NCBI RefSeq assembly: GCF_029258205.1
Contig: NZ_JARHZJ010000088.1
Coordinates: 24,027 to 88,026 of the forward strand
Length of the DNA stretch: 64,000 nt
Direction: 5' to 3'
Origin: Clostridium sp.
GTDB lineage: Bacteria > Bacillota > Clostridia > Clostridiales > Clostridiaceae
The notes under the pieces are model-generated. The model ran no database searches, had not been told where the DNA came from, and saw only the letters and a list, made by a program, of their open reading frames with translations. This document shows positions 33,926 to 44,279 of the stretch, one piece after another; positions within the stretch are counted from its first letter, which is position 1, and the number at the start of each line of letters is the position of its first letter. The position numbers were made by a program, and so were the translations under genes.

Positions 33926-33996
33926 TAAAGAAAAAGTGAGTATGTCAAAATAGTCAGTTCTTAAAAATATAACTTGTGCAATTTGAATAATTATTA

Positions 33997-34034
33997 AACC
34001 AGTAGAAAAATTAAAGTTCTACTGGTTATTTTTT
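33997..34034 (+). terminator. Terminator after ssb-like gene
   Basis: AACCAGTAGAA...TTCTACTGGTT then T run. Confidence 0.85.
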
Positions 34035-34086
34035 GTTAAGAGTTTTTTTAATAATTTTATAAAATTATGGTTTTTATACAGTTCTT

Positions 34087-34701
34087 TTATTTTTCTTCTA
34101 AAAGTTTTGTAAAATAATTTCTTGGAATTATTCCTTTTTTTATACCATTTATAACAGTAAGGTATGTTGCTGCCGTATCAAATCTAGCATCATGATAGTT
34201 ACCACTACCTTGAAAATACTTATTAGCAGTTTCGCTTATTTCAGAATCAGTTATATTTAAGTATTTAATTACTTCTTCAAGTTTAGGATTTTTATAATCT
34301 CCAGTAGGTCTTAATATTTTACAAATATCTTTATAATATTTCATAGTACAAAATACATTATTAGGTTCAAAGAATTCTCCAAGACCTAGTAATTCATGTT
34401 TTAAGAATTTAATATCAAACTGAACGTTATGACCTATTATAAAATCTGCTTCTAAGAAGTCATTTATGAAATCAGCATAAAGATCTTCAAAATACATTCC
34501 TTCACTTAATTCATATAATTTTTCTAAAGAAAAGCCATGGATTCTTTCAGCTTCTGGTTCCATTTCATCGACTGTAAAGAATACATTTTTTCCTATTGTT
34601 TTTTGAGGTTTAGTTGAAGTATCTACAAGGATATAACTAAGTTGACATATACTTCCGGGTTTGACTCCTGTAGTTTCTGTATCAAAAAAAAGTAATTTCA
34701 T
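34087..34701 (-). CDS. DnaQ-like 3'-5' exonuclease
   Basis: LLFFDTETTGVKPG (ExoI), IIGHNVQFDIKFLKHE (ExoII), YHDARFDTAATYL (ExoIII). Confidence 0.88.
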   Translation of the reverse strand: MKLLFFDTETTGVKPGSICQLSYILVDTSTKPQKTIGKNVFFTVDEMEPEAERIHGFSLEKLYELSEGMYFEDLYADFINDFLEADFIIGHNVQFDIKFLKHELLGLGEFFEPNNVFCTMKYYKDICKILRPTGDYKNPKLEEVIKYLNITDSEISETANKYFQGSGNYHDARFDTAATYLTVINGIKKGIIPRNYFTKLLEEK

Positions 34702-34922
34702 TATTTAAAGCCTCCCATATTCTAATGTCCATATAATAGTATAAACTAAAATTTTTATTAATAAAATCTAATTTAAAATTTATACATTATAGATTATAGA
34801 AATTTTGATTATAAAATATTAATATTTAAGAATTATATTTAGTATTCTTAAATATTAATATATAAACAAATGAAAATCAAGTTTGATTATTATAGCTGTA
34901 TTATTCTAAAGGAGTGATTATT

Positions 34923-36302
34923 TTGAAGAAAACCTATATATTAGATACCAATGTATTGCTATATTCACCAGGAGCTATATATTCATTTTCAAATAATAAT
35001 ATTATTATTCCAGAGGTGGTTCTAGAGGAATTAGACAATATTAAAAAAATGAATAATGATTTAGGAGCAAATGCTAGAAATGTCGCAAGAGAATTAGATA
35101 AGCTTAGATTGAGTGGCTCATTAAGTGAAGGAGTTGATTTACCTAAAGGCGGAAAGCTTAAGGTTGTTACTAACTTTTATAATACTGAAATACCAGAATC
35201 ATGGAATATAAGCAAGCCTGATAATAGAATAATACAAATTTGCAAAGCATTAAAGGAAAAGGGTGAAGATGTTTGTTTAATAACTAAGGATATATTTGAA
35301 AGAATAAAGGCTGATACTGTTGGAATAAAATCAGAGGATTTTTATGAGGTTGTAGTTCCAGAATTTGAAGAACAATATAGTGGAAGAATGGAAGTTTACA
35401 CAAGTTCTGAATGCTTAAGCAAATTCTTTAAAAATAAATTTATGGAGAAAAAAGATTTAACATTCTATGATGAAGAAAATAAATGCTATGTGGAACCGAA
35501 ATTAGAGATTAATCAATTTTTAATAATACACTGTAATGATAATGATAAACAAACTGCATTGGGAAGATTTAATGGAAAAGTTATAAGGCCTTTACTTTAT
35601 AAAGATAGCAATAATATTATGGGAATAAGCCCTAGAAATGTTGGACAAAAATTTATGCTAGAATGCTTGAGTATTGATGCCAAAAAGGCACCTTTAGTAA
35701 TTATAAAAGGACCAGCAGGGACAGCAAAAACTTTATTTTCATTAGCTGTGGGATTACAAAAAATATTAGAAGAGGAAAGTGGCCAATATAGAAGAATTCT
35801 AGTTTGTAGACCAAATGTAACAATGGATGAAGAAATAGGTTATTTACCAGGAAGTGAGCAAGAAAAAATAGCTCCGTTTATGAGACCTATATATGATAAT
35901 CTAGAAATTTTAATAGATTCAGATGAGAATGAAAGATATTCAAATGAGAGAGAGTTAAATGATAAAATAGAGGAACTTTTTGAAAGAAAGATAATAACAA
36001 CAGAGGCTGTGGCATATTTAAGAGGAAGAAGTATAATAAAGAATTGGATTATAATAGATGAAGCTCAAAATCTAACACCTAAGCAGGTTAAAGCTATTAT
36101 AACAAGGGCTGGAGAAGGATCAAAAATAATATTAGTTGGAGATCCAGAGCAAATAGATCAAGCTTTCTTAGACTCAAGAAGCAATGGACTTTGTTATGCT
36201 TCAGAAAAGATGAAAGGAAGTCCTCTTTGTTATCAAGTTACATTAAAATATGACGAATGTGAAAGAAGTGAATTGGCTTATGAAGCTGCAAAAAGATTAT
36301 GA
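34923..36302 (+). CDS. PIN domain + PhoH-like ATPase (YlaK type)
   Basis: N-terminal PIN (TYILDTNVLLYSPGAIYSF), C-terminal PhoH ATPase (VIIKGPAGTAKTLFSLAVGLQ, WIIIDEAQNLTPKQVKAIITRAGEGSKIILVGDPEQID). Confidence 0.93.
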   Translation: MKKTYILDTNVLLYSPGAIYSFSNNNIIIPEVVLEELDNIKKMNNDLGANARNVARELDKLRLSGSLSEGVDLPKGGKLKVVTNFYNTEIPESWNISKPDNRIIQICKALKEKGEDVCLITKDIFERIKADTVGIKSEDFYEVVVPEFEEQYSGRMEVYTSSECLSKFFKNKFMEKKDLTFYDEENKCYVEPKLEINQFLIIHCNDNDKQTALGRFNGKVIRPLLYKDSNNIMGISPRNVGQKFMLECLSIDAKKAPLVIIKGPAGTAKTLFSLAVGLQKILEEESGQYRRILVCRPNVTMDEEIGYLPGSEQEKIAPFMRPIYDNLEILIDSDENERYSNERELNDKIEELFERKIITTEAVAYLRGRSIIKNWIIIDEAQNLTPKQVKAIITRAGEGSKIILVGDPEQIDQAFLDSRSNGLCYASEKMKGSPLCYQVTLKYDECERSELAYEAAKRL

Positions 36303-36319
36303 TATTTATTAAAGTTTTA

Positions 36320-36365
36320 AGAGGTTTATTACTCCTAAATAGGGAGGAAAAAACCTCTATTTTTA
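36320..36365 (+). terminator. Terminator after PhoH-like gene
   Basis: AGAGGTTT...CTCC..GGAG...AAACCTCT then atttttat. Confidence 0.75.
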
Positions 36366-36484
36366 TATGTTTATAAAAATAGGTTAAGTAAAATGTTAAA
36401 ATTAATAAATTATTAAGTTTACTACATAATAAATTCAAGAAATTTATGATATAATTTAAAATACAAAATAAGGAGGTCTTAATT

Positions 36485-37105
36485 ATGCAATTTTTATTAA
36501 AAGCGTTTCTTAGTATTCCAGCAATATTAATAGCTTTTTCAGTTAAAGAATACACTCGTGCCAAAATGGCAGATAAATTAGGTGATAAATCACCAAGGTT
36601 TAAAGGAGAATTAACCTTAGATCCATTAAAGCATGTTGATATAGGTGGTGCAATAATGATGGCTTTTTTTGGATTTGGTTGGAGTAAATCTGTAGAGATA
36701 AATAAATATGCATTTAAAAATCCAAAGAAGGATGCCCTTAAAGTTAACATAGCTGCATGGCTTTCAAACTTAGTTGTTGCTATAATTGGGGTAATACTTA
36801 CAAGTTTATATTTGAGGTTTTTTGGTTTAAGAGGAGATTTTTCTCAAATTATATTTTTAATATTACAATATATAATAATTTTAAATGTAAATTTCTTTGT
36901 ATTTAATATATTACCACTTCCAGGACTTGATTGTTTTAGAATTTTAGAGGACCTTAAACCTCAATTATTCTATAAGTTATCTGAAATAGTATATCAATAT
37001 TATTATTTTATACTTATAGGTATAATACTTCTTGGAAGATATGTATTAGCTATACCATCTCAATTGGTTATGACTTTTGTATATTCTATAGGTTTATTTA
37101 TTTAA
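36485..37105 (+). CDS. Site-2 protease/M50 family membrane protein lacking HExxH (probable inactive homologue)
   Basis: ADKLGDKSPRFKGELTLDPLKHVDIGG and NILPLPGLDCFRIL match M50B S2P family but catalytic motif reads VKEYTRA. Confidence 0.8.
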   Translation: MQFLLKAFLSIPAILIAFSVKEYTRAKMADKLGDKSPRFKGELTLDPLKHVDIGGAIMMAFFGFGWSKSVEINKYAFKNPKKDALKVNIAAWLSNLVVAIIGVILTSLYLRFFGLRGDFSQIIFLILQYIIILNVNFFVFNILPLPGLDCFRILEDLKPQLFYKLSEIVYQYYYFILIGIILLGRYVLAIPSQLVMTFVYSIGLFI

Positions 37106-37269
37106 TGATAATTTGAAATTTACAATACTTTAATTAGATTAGGTTCATAATTAGAAAATAAATTTTGATTTATAAGTTATTTTTTAATTTAGTATCTAAT
37201 CTAATTTTTTTATGCAAAGATAATTGAAATAAAATGTAAAAATATGGTAATATATAGAGGGGTGAGAAT

Positions 37270-38484
37270 ATGATAAAAATGTCTAAAAAAATAAAAATAA
37301 TTTTAGCTTCTCTACTAATTGTTTTTTCTGTTTTGGTAATAAATAGTATTACAGCAAATAATATTGTAACAACAAAGGGGGCTAGCATTGAGGAAAAAGA
37401 AGTAATTAAGGAGAATGATAAAAAGGGATTTTTTGATATGTTTAGCTTAGGAAAAAAGATTAATATAAGTGCTGTAGGAGACATAATGTTACATGATGAG
37501 CAAATATGGTCTGCATATAATAAAGAAAATAAGACTTATGATTTTATGAATAATTTTAAGTATATAAAGCCATTTATAGAAAAAAGCCATATAGCTTATG
37601 GAACAATTGAGGGAACTTATTCTGGAGAAGAAGAGGGGTATTCTGGGTATCCTAATTATAATGGGCCAGATTCCATGATAGATGCATTAAAAGATACTGG
37701 TTTTGATATTATAAATGTAGCAACAGATCATTCTTTAGATAAAGGTCTAGAAGGAGTAAGTAAAACAGGAGAAAAAATAGATAAAGAGATGACTTCTATT
37801 GGAAATAAAAAGTATATTATTAAGAAAGTAAAGGGAGTAGAAATAGGATTTACTTCTTATACTTATGAGAGTAGGGAAGGAGAGTTAAATGGTAATAAAA
37901 TTCCTGAAGATATGAATTTAAATACATTTTCATATAATAAATTAGATAATGGATTAGAGGAAATGAAAACCTTAGTAGAAGAGATGAAGAATGATGGAGC
38001 TGAGTTTATAGTTTTTGGGATGCATTGGGGTGTAGAATATAATACTGAGCCTAGTAAATATCAGATGAAAATAGCAGAAGCCTTAAATGAATATGGAGTT
38101 GACTTAATATTAGGAAGCAATCCTCATGTTATACAACCTATAAAAGAAATTCAAGGAGAATATGGACATAAAACTTTAGTAGCTTATTCTTTAGGTAATT
38201 TTATATCTAATCAAAGGTTGGAAACTATGGGAGATAGAAGAACAGCTGATGGTATTATACTTAATTTAACTTTGAATAAGAGTAGAAAAGGGGTAAAAGT
38301 AGAGGAATGGAGTTATACTCCAACTTGGGTATATAAGATTCAAAGAGAAAATAAAAAATCAGATTATTATATATTACCAGTTGAAGAAACTTTAAAGAGT
38401 GAAGAAGGTAAAAAGTTAGATAAGCAAATTTTAAATGAGTTAAATAAATCTTTAGAATCAACTAAATCTATAGTAGAAAAATAA
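37270..38484 (+). CDS. CapA family protein (PGA_cap metallophosphatase-like)
   Basis: N-terminal TM; ISAVGDIMLHD, GTIEGTYSG, FDIINVATDHSLDKG, FGMHWGVEYN, ILGSNPHVIQP. Confidence 0.9.
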   Translation: MIKMSKKIKIILASLLIVFSVLVINSITANNIVTTKGASIEEKEVIKENDKKGFFDMFSLGKKINISAVGDIMLHDEQIWSAYNKENKTYDFMNNFKYIKPFIEKSHIAYGTIEGTYSGEEEGYSGYPNYNGPDSMIDALKDTGFDIINVATDHSLDKGLEGVSKTGEKIDKEMTSIGNKKYIIKKVKGVEIGFTSYTYESREGELNGNKIPEDMNLNTFSYNKLDNGLEEMKTLVEEMKNDGAEFIVFGMHWGVEYNTEPSKYQMKIAEALNEYGVDLILGSNPHVIQPIKEIQGEYGHKTLVAYSLGNFISNQRLETMGDRRTADGIILNLTLNKSRKGVKVEEWSYTPTWVYKIQRENKKSDYYILPVEETLKSEEGKKLDKQILNELNKSLESTKSIVEK

Positions 38485-38540
38485 ATCTTAGAGAAAAGTA
38501 TTTTCATTTAAACTTAAAGAAAGTTAGGTTTGTAAATTTA

Positions 38541-38584
38541 AAAAAAGTTTATGGGCAATTATTCTCCCATAAACTTTTTTATTT
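38541..38584. terminator. Bidirectional terminator between convergent capA-like and ppx-like genes
   Basis: AAAAAGTTTATGGG-caattattct-CCCATAAACTTTTT. Confidence 0.85.
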
Positions 38585-40091
38585 AGGCTTTTTCAATAAT
38601 TAACTCTTTATTATACACTTCTTCAAAGGCTTTAGAACTTCTTCTAGCTTGACGAAGCTCTAATTCTAAATCATATTCAGAATAAAGTTTTAAATGTACT
38701 GTATCTTCTTTAAGTATTATATCAACATTTTCTACATGGCCAGTTAAACCTCTGTCTAAGCCTTCAGCAAGCTTAAGAATCACTCCTAAATACTCAACAT
38801 GTCTTACATCTAATCTATTAATTATAGTTGAATATTTGGCAATTGGTGCTTGGAAAGAGTTATTTCTATGGTAAGCAGCACATAGTGCACTTAATAATAT
38901 TTCTTTATGAGTTAATCCACTTATATGAGAATTTAAAATGACATAAAATGAATGTACGTGATGATCATAATATCTTATACTTATACCACAATCATGAAGC
39001 AAGGAGGCTGTTTTTAATATATTTTTAAATTCATCTCCTAAATGATGAAGTGGTTTTAAACCTTCAAATAGTGAAAAAGCAAGTCTACACACATTTTTAG
39101 CATGAGGAATATTTATGTTTAAAGTATCCATAATTCCTTTTAAACTTGTATCTAAAATATCATCACAAGTATGGAATTTATCTGTTATATATTCATATAT
39201 AAGTCCTTCTCTAAGACCACGACCACATATTATTACTTCTTTAGTATTTGTAAAACTTAGAATTTCTTTTATTAAATCTGTAGAAGCAACTATGACATCA
39301 GCTCTAGCGGGTGAAAGTCCTTCAATTTTTTTTCTTTGACGAAAATTTTTACTTTTTAGGAGATGAAACATCTCATCAATATCATAGTCATAAAGAACAT
39401 AATTATGAACTATATCAATAGGATATCTCTTTCTACGTCTATCAATTTTTCCTAAGTTTCTGAAAGAACCTCCAACACCTATAACAGATTTAAATGTATT
39501 ATCCTTAAGCCAATCTATTTCTTCTAGCTGTTTTTTTATATACTTAACGCAATTTGTATTATTTTCATATCCAATCATATCATTTAATTGGAATAAGGAT
39601 GTTAAAGTTACATAACCAAAAGGAAAAGTAACTTCCTTATAAATTTCGTTGTTTTTTAACCAACATAAGTGAGTATTATTTCCGTTTATATCTAAAAGAA
39701 GAGAATTATCCATATAAAGAGAATTTTTAGCTCCTAAAAAATTATAATGAATTTCTTCTTCATTAGATAATATTCTAAGGTCTAATCCAAGTTCTTTTTT
39801 GATTATCTCCTTAAGATTAATTTTTTCATCTACACTTTTAATACTTTCAGAACCTATTAGTATAATTTTTGATGCACCACAAGATATGCACATAGATTTA
39901 AAAGCTTTTATAGATGATATTGTAAGTTTAATTTTATCTTCGTCCAAAACAGAACAAGCGAAGAAATCAGAGCCAAGTCTTATATGCTCTTTTAATTCAT
40001 CAATTATTTTAAAATATCCATATTTCTCAACTTCAGCAAGTGTTAATCTTACAGAGTTAGAACCGATATCTATTACTCCTATTCTATCCAT
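38583..40091 (-). CDS. Ppx/GppA phosphatase with C-terminal HD domain
   Basis: IGVIDIGSNSVRLTLAEV, VIGVGGSFRNLGK, HDCGISIRYYDHHVHSFYVI. Confidence 0.9.
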   Translation of the reverse strand: MDRIGVIDIGSNSVRLTLAEVEKYGYFKIIDELKEHIRLGSDFFACSVLDEDKIKLTISSIKAFKSMCISCGASKIILIGSESIKSVDEKINLKEIIKKELGLDLRILSNEEEIHYNFLGAKNSLYMDNSLLLDINGNNTHLCWLKNNEIYKEVTFPFGYVTLTSLFQLNDMIGYENNTNCVKYIKKQLEEIDWLKDNTFKSVIGVGGSFRNLGKIDRRRKRYPIDIVHNYVLYDYDIDEMFHLLKSKNFRQRKKIEGLSPARADVIVASTDLIKEILSFTNTKEVIICGRGLREGLIYEYITDKFHTCDDILDTSLKGIMDTLNINIPHAKNVCRLAFSLFEGLKPLHHLGDEFKNILKTASLLHDCGISIRYYDHHVHSFYVILNSHISGLTHKEILLSALCAAYHRNNSFQAPIAKYSTIINRLDVRHVEYLGVILKLAEGLDRGLTGHVENVDIILKEDTVHLKLYSEYDLELELRQARRSSKAFEEVYNKELIIEKA

Positions 40092-40213
40092 TTCTTTTCT
40101 CCTCTAATTGTTTAAAATATAATTTGATTATAATACTGATACTATAGAATTTCAAAGAAGTTTTCAATGGATATTTAAAATAAAATATTATTAATAATAA
40201 ATAAAAGATAATA

Positions 40214-40243
40214 TTGACAGGGTTTAAGATAAAATACTATAAT
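40214..40243 (+). promoter_or_regulatory. Promoter upstream of argS T-box leader
   Basis: TTGACA-18 nt-TATAAT. Confidence 0.7.
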
Positions 40244-40269
40244 AAATTAAGAAAATATAATATAAAAAG

Positions 40270-40495
40270 TCTGTGAAGAGAAGAGTAATCTTTATGATTT
40301 CTTAAGCGAGTAAGGGATGGTGTAAGCCTTATAGAATAGTTTAGATGAAGAGAGCCTCTGAGATTGCATTTTAATAGATTAAGTATTTATTAAAGTGTCG
40401 CTTATGCGTTAAATTATAAAGTGGGTTTTTAACCAATTAGAGTGGTACCGCGGATATATCCGTCTCTTTGTTACAAAGAGGCGGTTTTTTATATT
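40270..40495 (+). promoter_or_regulatory. T-box riboswitch (arginine), upstream of argS
   Basis: GCGAG..GGGATGGTGTAAGCC stem I apical region; specifier AGA at 40351-40353 nine nt before the end of CTCTGAG; T-box sequence AGAGTGGTACCGCGG (~40439-40453); terminator CCGTCTCTTTG-tta-CAAAGAGGCGG-TTTTTT. Confidence 0.93.
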
Positions 40496-40571
40496 GTAAA
40501 TAAATTTATATTTTGGCAATAATGTCATTATAAGACATGTTTTAAAATAAGATAAAATAAGGAGGACAATT

Positions 40572-42269
40572 ATGGATTACAAAAAGTTAGTTGCAGAAAG
40601 AATTAAAGAACATGTTGATCTAGAATTAGAAAACATAGAAAAACTTATAGAAATACCACCTAAGCCAGAGATGGGAGACTTTGCATTCCCTTGCTTTCAG
40701 TTAGCAAAGGTTATGAGAAAAGCTCCTAATATGATAGCAGCTGAATTAGCTGAGAAAATAAATAAAGAGGGATTTGAAAGAGTAGAGTGTTTAGGACCTT
40801 ACTTAAACTTCTTTGTTGATAAAGTAGTTTTCTCAAAAAATATAATAACCAAAGTTTTAGAAGAAGGAGATAAATATGGTTCTTCTAAAATAGGAGAGGG
40901 AAAAAATGTTGTAGTTGAATATTCATCACCTAACATAGCTAAGCCTTTCCACGTTGGACATTTATTCACAACAGCTATAGGACATTCATTATATAGAATG
41001 TTAAATTTTGAAGGATATAATCCAATAAGAATAAATCACTTAGGAGACTGGGGAACTCAGTTTGGTAAATTAATCTCAGCTTATAAAAGATGGGGAAATG
41101 AAGAAGCTTTAGAAGAGGAGCCAATAAATGAACTTTTAAGAATATATGTTAAATTCCATGATGAAGCTGAAAATAATCCAGAACTTGAAGATGAAGGAAG
41201 AATGTACTTTAAGAAGCTTGAAGATGGAGATCAAGAAGCGGTAGCCCTATGGGAAAGATTTAAAGACTTATCTTTAAAAGAGTTTAATAAGATATACGAT
41301 ATGCTAGGTGTAGATTTCGATTCTTGGGCTGGAGAAAGCTTCTACAATGATAAAATGGATACAGTAGTAGAAGAACTAGAAAAGGCTAATATATTAACTG
41401 AGAGTAATGGTGCTAAGGTTGTAATGTTAGATGAGTATAATATGCCACCTTGTATAGTTGTTAAATCAGATGGAGCATCAATATATGCCACAAGAGACTT
41501 AGCAGCAGCTAGTTATAGACATAAAACATATAACTTTGATAAATGTATATATGTAGTTGGTAAAGATCAAATATTACACTTTAACCAAGTGTTCAAAACA
41601 TTAGAATTAGCAGGTAATGAATGGGCTAAAAACTGTGTACACATTCCATTTGGATTAGTTAAATTTGCAGATAGAAAACTTTCAACAAGAAAAGGTAATG
41701 TAGTTTTACTTGAAGACTTATTAAACGAAGCTATAGATAAAACTAGAGAAACTATAGAAGAAAAAAACCCTTCATTAGAAAATAAAGAAGAGGTAGCTAA
41801 GAAAATAGGTATAGGAGCTATATTATTTACTTACTTAAAGAACTCAAGAGAAAGAGATATAGTCTTTGATTGGAAAGAGATGTTAAGTTTTGAAGGTGAA
41901 ACTGGTCCATATGTTCAATACTCATATGCAAGAGCTAAGAGTATATTAAGAAAAGCTAAGGAACAAAATATAACAGCTGAGCCAGATTTTACGAAGTTAA
42001 CTTCAAAAGAAGAATTTGAATTAGCTAAAACTTTAGATGGATTACAAAAGGCTGTAATTTTAGGAATAGATAAGTTAGAACCGTCAGTTGTAACTAGATA
42101 TTCAATAGAAGTAGCTAAGGCTTTCAATAAGTTCTATAATAATCATACAGTTTTAAATGTAGAAGATGAAGGATTAAAAGCGGCAAGACTTGAGCTTATA
42201 AAAGCTACTGCTCAAGTTATCAAAAATGCTTTATTCTTAATAGGAATAGATGTAGTTGAAAAAATGTAA
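40572..42269 (+). CDS. argS: Arginyl-tRNA synthetase
   Basis: [26 protein letters not shown] motif, [24 protein letters not shown]. Confidence 0.97.
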   Translation: MDYKKLVAERIKEHVDLELENIEKLIEIPPKPEMGDFAFPCFQLAKVMRKAPNMIAAELAEKINKEGFERVECLGPYLNFFVDKVVFSKNIITKVLEEGDKYGSSKIGEGKNVVVEYSSPNIAKPFHVGHLFTTAIGHSLYRMLNFEGYNPIRINHLGDWGTQFGKLISAYKRWGNEEALEEEPINELLRIYVKFHDEAENNPELEDEGRMYFKKLEDGDQEAVALWERFKDLSLKEFNKIYDMLGVDFDSWAGESFYNDKMDTVVEELEKANILTESNGAKVVMLDEYNMPPCIVVKSDGASIYATRDLAAASYRHKTYNFDKCIYVVGKDQILHFNQVFKTLELAGNEWAKNCVHIPFGLVKFADRKLSTRKGNVVLLEDLLNEAIDKTRETIEEKNPSLENKEEVAKKIGIGAILFTYLKNSRERDIVFDWKEMLSFEGETGPYVQYSYARAKSILRKAKEQNITAEPDFTKLTSKEEFELAKTLDGLQKAVILGIDKLEPSVVTRYSIEVAKAFNKFYNNHTVLNVEDEGLKAARLELIKATAQVIKNALFLIGIDVVEKM

Positions 42270-42278
42270 TTTATAATA

Positions 42279-42316
42279 AAAAATAACCAATTCCATTTGG
42301 AATTGGTTATTTTTTT
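42279..42316. terminator. Bidirectional terminator between argS and feo locus
   Basis: AATAACCAATTCC-attt-GGAATTGGTTATT flanked by A run and T run. Confidence 0.9.
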
Positions 42317-42464
42317 ACTTCTTATTATCTTTTCTACTAGAACAACTTCCTTTAGAAGCACATCCGCTACAACCACTACATTGTCCTTTAGATGATTTTT
42401 TGAAGTTTTTATATAATATAAACACAACAGCTATTACTATTAAAGCTGTAATAAGAATTTCCAT
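42315..42464 (-). CDS. FeoB-associated Cys-rich membrane protein (49 aa)
   Basis: Reverse-strand translation MEILITALIVIAVVFILYKNFKKSSKGQCSGCSGCASKGSCSSRKDNKK; directly downstream of feoB; too short for the ORF track. Confidence 0.88.
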   Translation of the reverse strand: MEILITALIVIAVVFILYKNFKKSSKGQCSGCSGCASKGSCSSRKDNKK

Positions 42465-42478
42465 TTAAAACACCTTCT

Positions 42479-44242
42479 TTAAAAGATTAATAAACCGATA
42501 TGATAAATTATGAAGGCACTTATCCAAGCAACTAGGAATTGGAATATTACTGATAAAACTGTGAACTTACTACCATATTCTTTTTTCATAACACCTACAA
42601 CACTTATACATGGTGTATAAAGTAATACAAATACCATGAATGAGTAAGATGAAAGTGCTGTAAAGAATTGAGGTAACATATTAGTTAAATCACCTTTATA
42701 AATAACTTCCATTGTTGATATTATAGTCTCTTTAGCCATTAAACCAGTTAATAATGAAACTGAAGCTTGCCAATCTCCAAATCCTAATGGAGCAAATATT
42801 GGAGCTATAAATGAACCTATGTTATATAAGAAACTATGTGTTATATCTTCAACCATTCCAGTGAAATTAAAGCTTTGAAGGAACCAAATAACAACACTCA
42901 TTGCAAAGATAATAGTTCCAGCTTTCTTTAAGAAGTTTTTTGATTTATCCCAAAGCTGAGCTAATACAGAACTAACTTCTGGCACTTTATATTCAGGAAG
43001 CTCTATAATGAATGGCTCTTCATCTTTCTTGAATAAAGTATTTTTAAATACTAATCCTAATATAAAAGCTACTAATATACCTAATATGTATAAAGAAGCA
43101 ACAACAATAGATGCATTATCTGGGAAAAATAATCCAGCAAATATTACATATACAGGTAGTCTAGCATTACATGACATAAATGGTGCTAAAAGGGCAGTAA
43201 GTTTTCTATCCTTTTCACTTTCTAAAGTTCTAGCTGACATAATAGCAGGAACTGTACATCCGAATCCTGTTATCATAGGAAGAAAAGCCTTTCCTGAAAG
43301 TCCTATTTTTCTCATAAACTTATCCATTAAGAAAGCAACTCTAGCCATATATCCACTATCTTCTAATATTGCTATACACAAGAATAGAGCTAATATTATT
43401 GGTAATAAGACTATAATTCCACCTACACCAGCTACAACACCATCAACAAGTAATGATTGGAACCATGGAGCTGTATCTGATAAAAGATTACTTAAGTATG
43501 GCATGAAAGTATCACCTAAAAATCCATCTAAAGCATCTGAAATAGGTTGTCCAACCCATGAGAATGTAAATTGGAATACAAAAAACATAAGTGCTATAAA
43601 TAATGGGTATGCAAGCCATGGATTTAAAAATATTTTATCTAACTTATCAGTTAAAGTAGTTGAAGAATTATCTGATCTATTAAAGCAGTCTGATAATTTA
43701 TCTTCAATAAATCTATAAGTATGAGCCTCATCATTAAATGAGTAACTATTTTTATCTAAATATTTTTCGAAATCACCTTTATTTAAAAATTCTTTAACGT
43801 CATTTAATCCTTCTTTTTTAGATGCTGTTATAGGAATTACTTTAAGATTAAAAGCCTTCTCTAATTTTTTAGGATCAATTTTAATTCCTTTTTTCTCAGC
43901 TATGTCGTTCATATTAAGAAGCAATACTATTGGCTTCTTGAATTCTTTAAGTTGCATAGTTAAATATAGATTTCTATCTAGATTAGAAGCATCTACTATA
44001 TTTAATATTAAATCAACTTTTCCAGATTCTAAGAATTTTTTAGATACTTTTTCTTCGTTAGAGAATGTATCTAAAGCATATATACCAGGTAAATCGACTA
44101 TTTTGTTAGAGTTGAAAAATCCTTCCTTTTTATCAACTGTAACACCTGGCCAGTTTCCTACATGTTGGTTAGATCCTGTTAAGGCATTAAAAAGAGTAGT
44201 TTTACCAACGTTAGGATTACCGAGTAAAGCTATTGTTGTCAT
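42479..44242 (-). CDS. feoB: Ferrous iron transport protein B
   Basis: GNPNVGKTTLFNALTGSNQHVGNWPGVTVDKKEG G domain, nucleoside-gate TM domains. Confidence 0.97.
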   Translation of the reverse strand: MTTIALLGNPNVGKTTLFNALTGSNQHVGNWPGVTVDKKEGFFNSNKIVDLPGIYALDTFSNEEKVSKKFLESGKVDLILNIVDASNLDRNLYLTMQLKEFKKPIVLLLNMNDIAEKKGIKIDPKKLEKAFNLKVIPITASKKEGLNDVKEFLNKGDFEKYLDKNSYSFNDEAHTYRFIEDKLSDCFNRSDNSSTTLTDKLDKIFLNPWLAYPLFIALMFFVFQFTFSWVGQPISDALDGFLGDTFMPYLSNLLSDTAPWFQSLLVDGVVAGVGGIIVLLPIILALFLCIAILEDSGYMARVAFLMDKFMRKIGLSGKAFLPMITGFGCTVPAIMSARTLESEKDRKLTALLAPFMSCNARLPVYVIFAGLFFPDNASIVVASLYILGILVAFILGLVFKNTLFKKDEEPFIIELPEYKVPEVSSVLAQLWDKSKNFLKKAGTIIFAMSVVIWFLQSFNFTGMVEDITHSFLYNIGSFIAPIFAPLGFGDWQASVSLLTGLMAKETIISTMEVIYKGDLTNMLPQFFTALSSYSFMVFVLLYTPCISVVGVMKKEYGSKFTVLSVIFQFLVAWISAFIIYHIGLLIF

Positions 44243-44279
44243 TAGTTTTCCCCCTAATTAAATTATTCTATTTTATTTA

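Noticed and set aside
36238-36750. 170-aa minus-strand ORF over PhoH 3' end and the S2P-like gene
   Set aside because: Crosses a terminator and is antisense to two supported plus-strand genes; composition typical of reverse-frame noise in AT-rich DNA.
42212-42427. 71-aa minus-strand ORF between argS and feoB
   Set aside because: Overlaps the argS 3' end and the bidirectional terminator; the correct gene here is the 49-aa Cys-rich frame at 42315-42464.
43008-43718. 236-aa plus-strand ORF opposite feoB
   Set aside because: Antisense to a well-supported feoB; low-complexity Ser/Asn/Ile-rich translation with no family features or RBS context.
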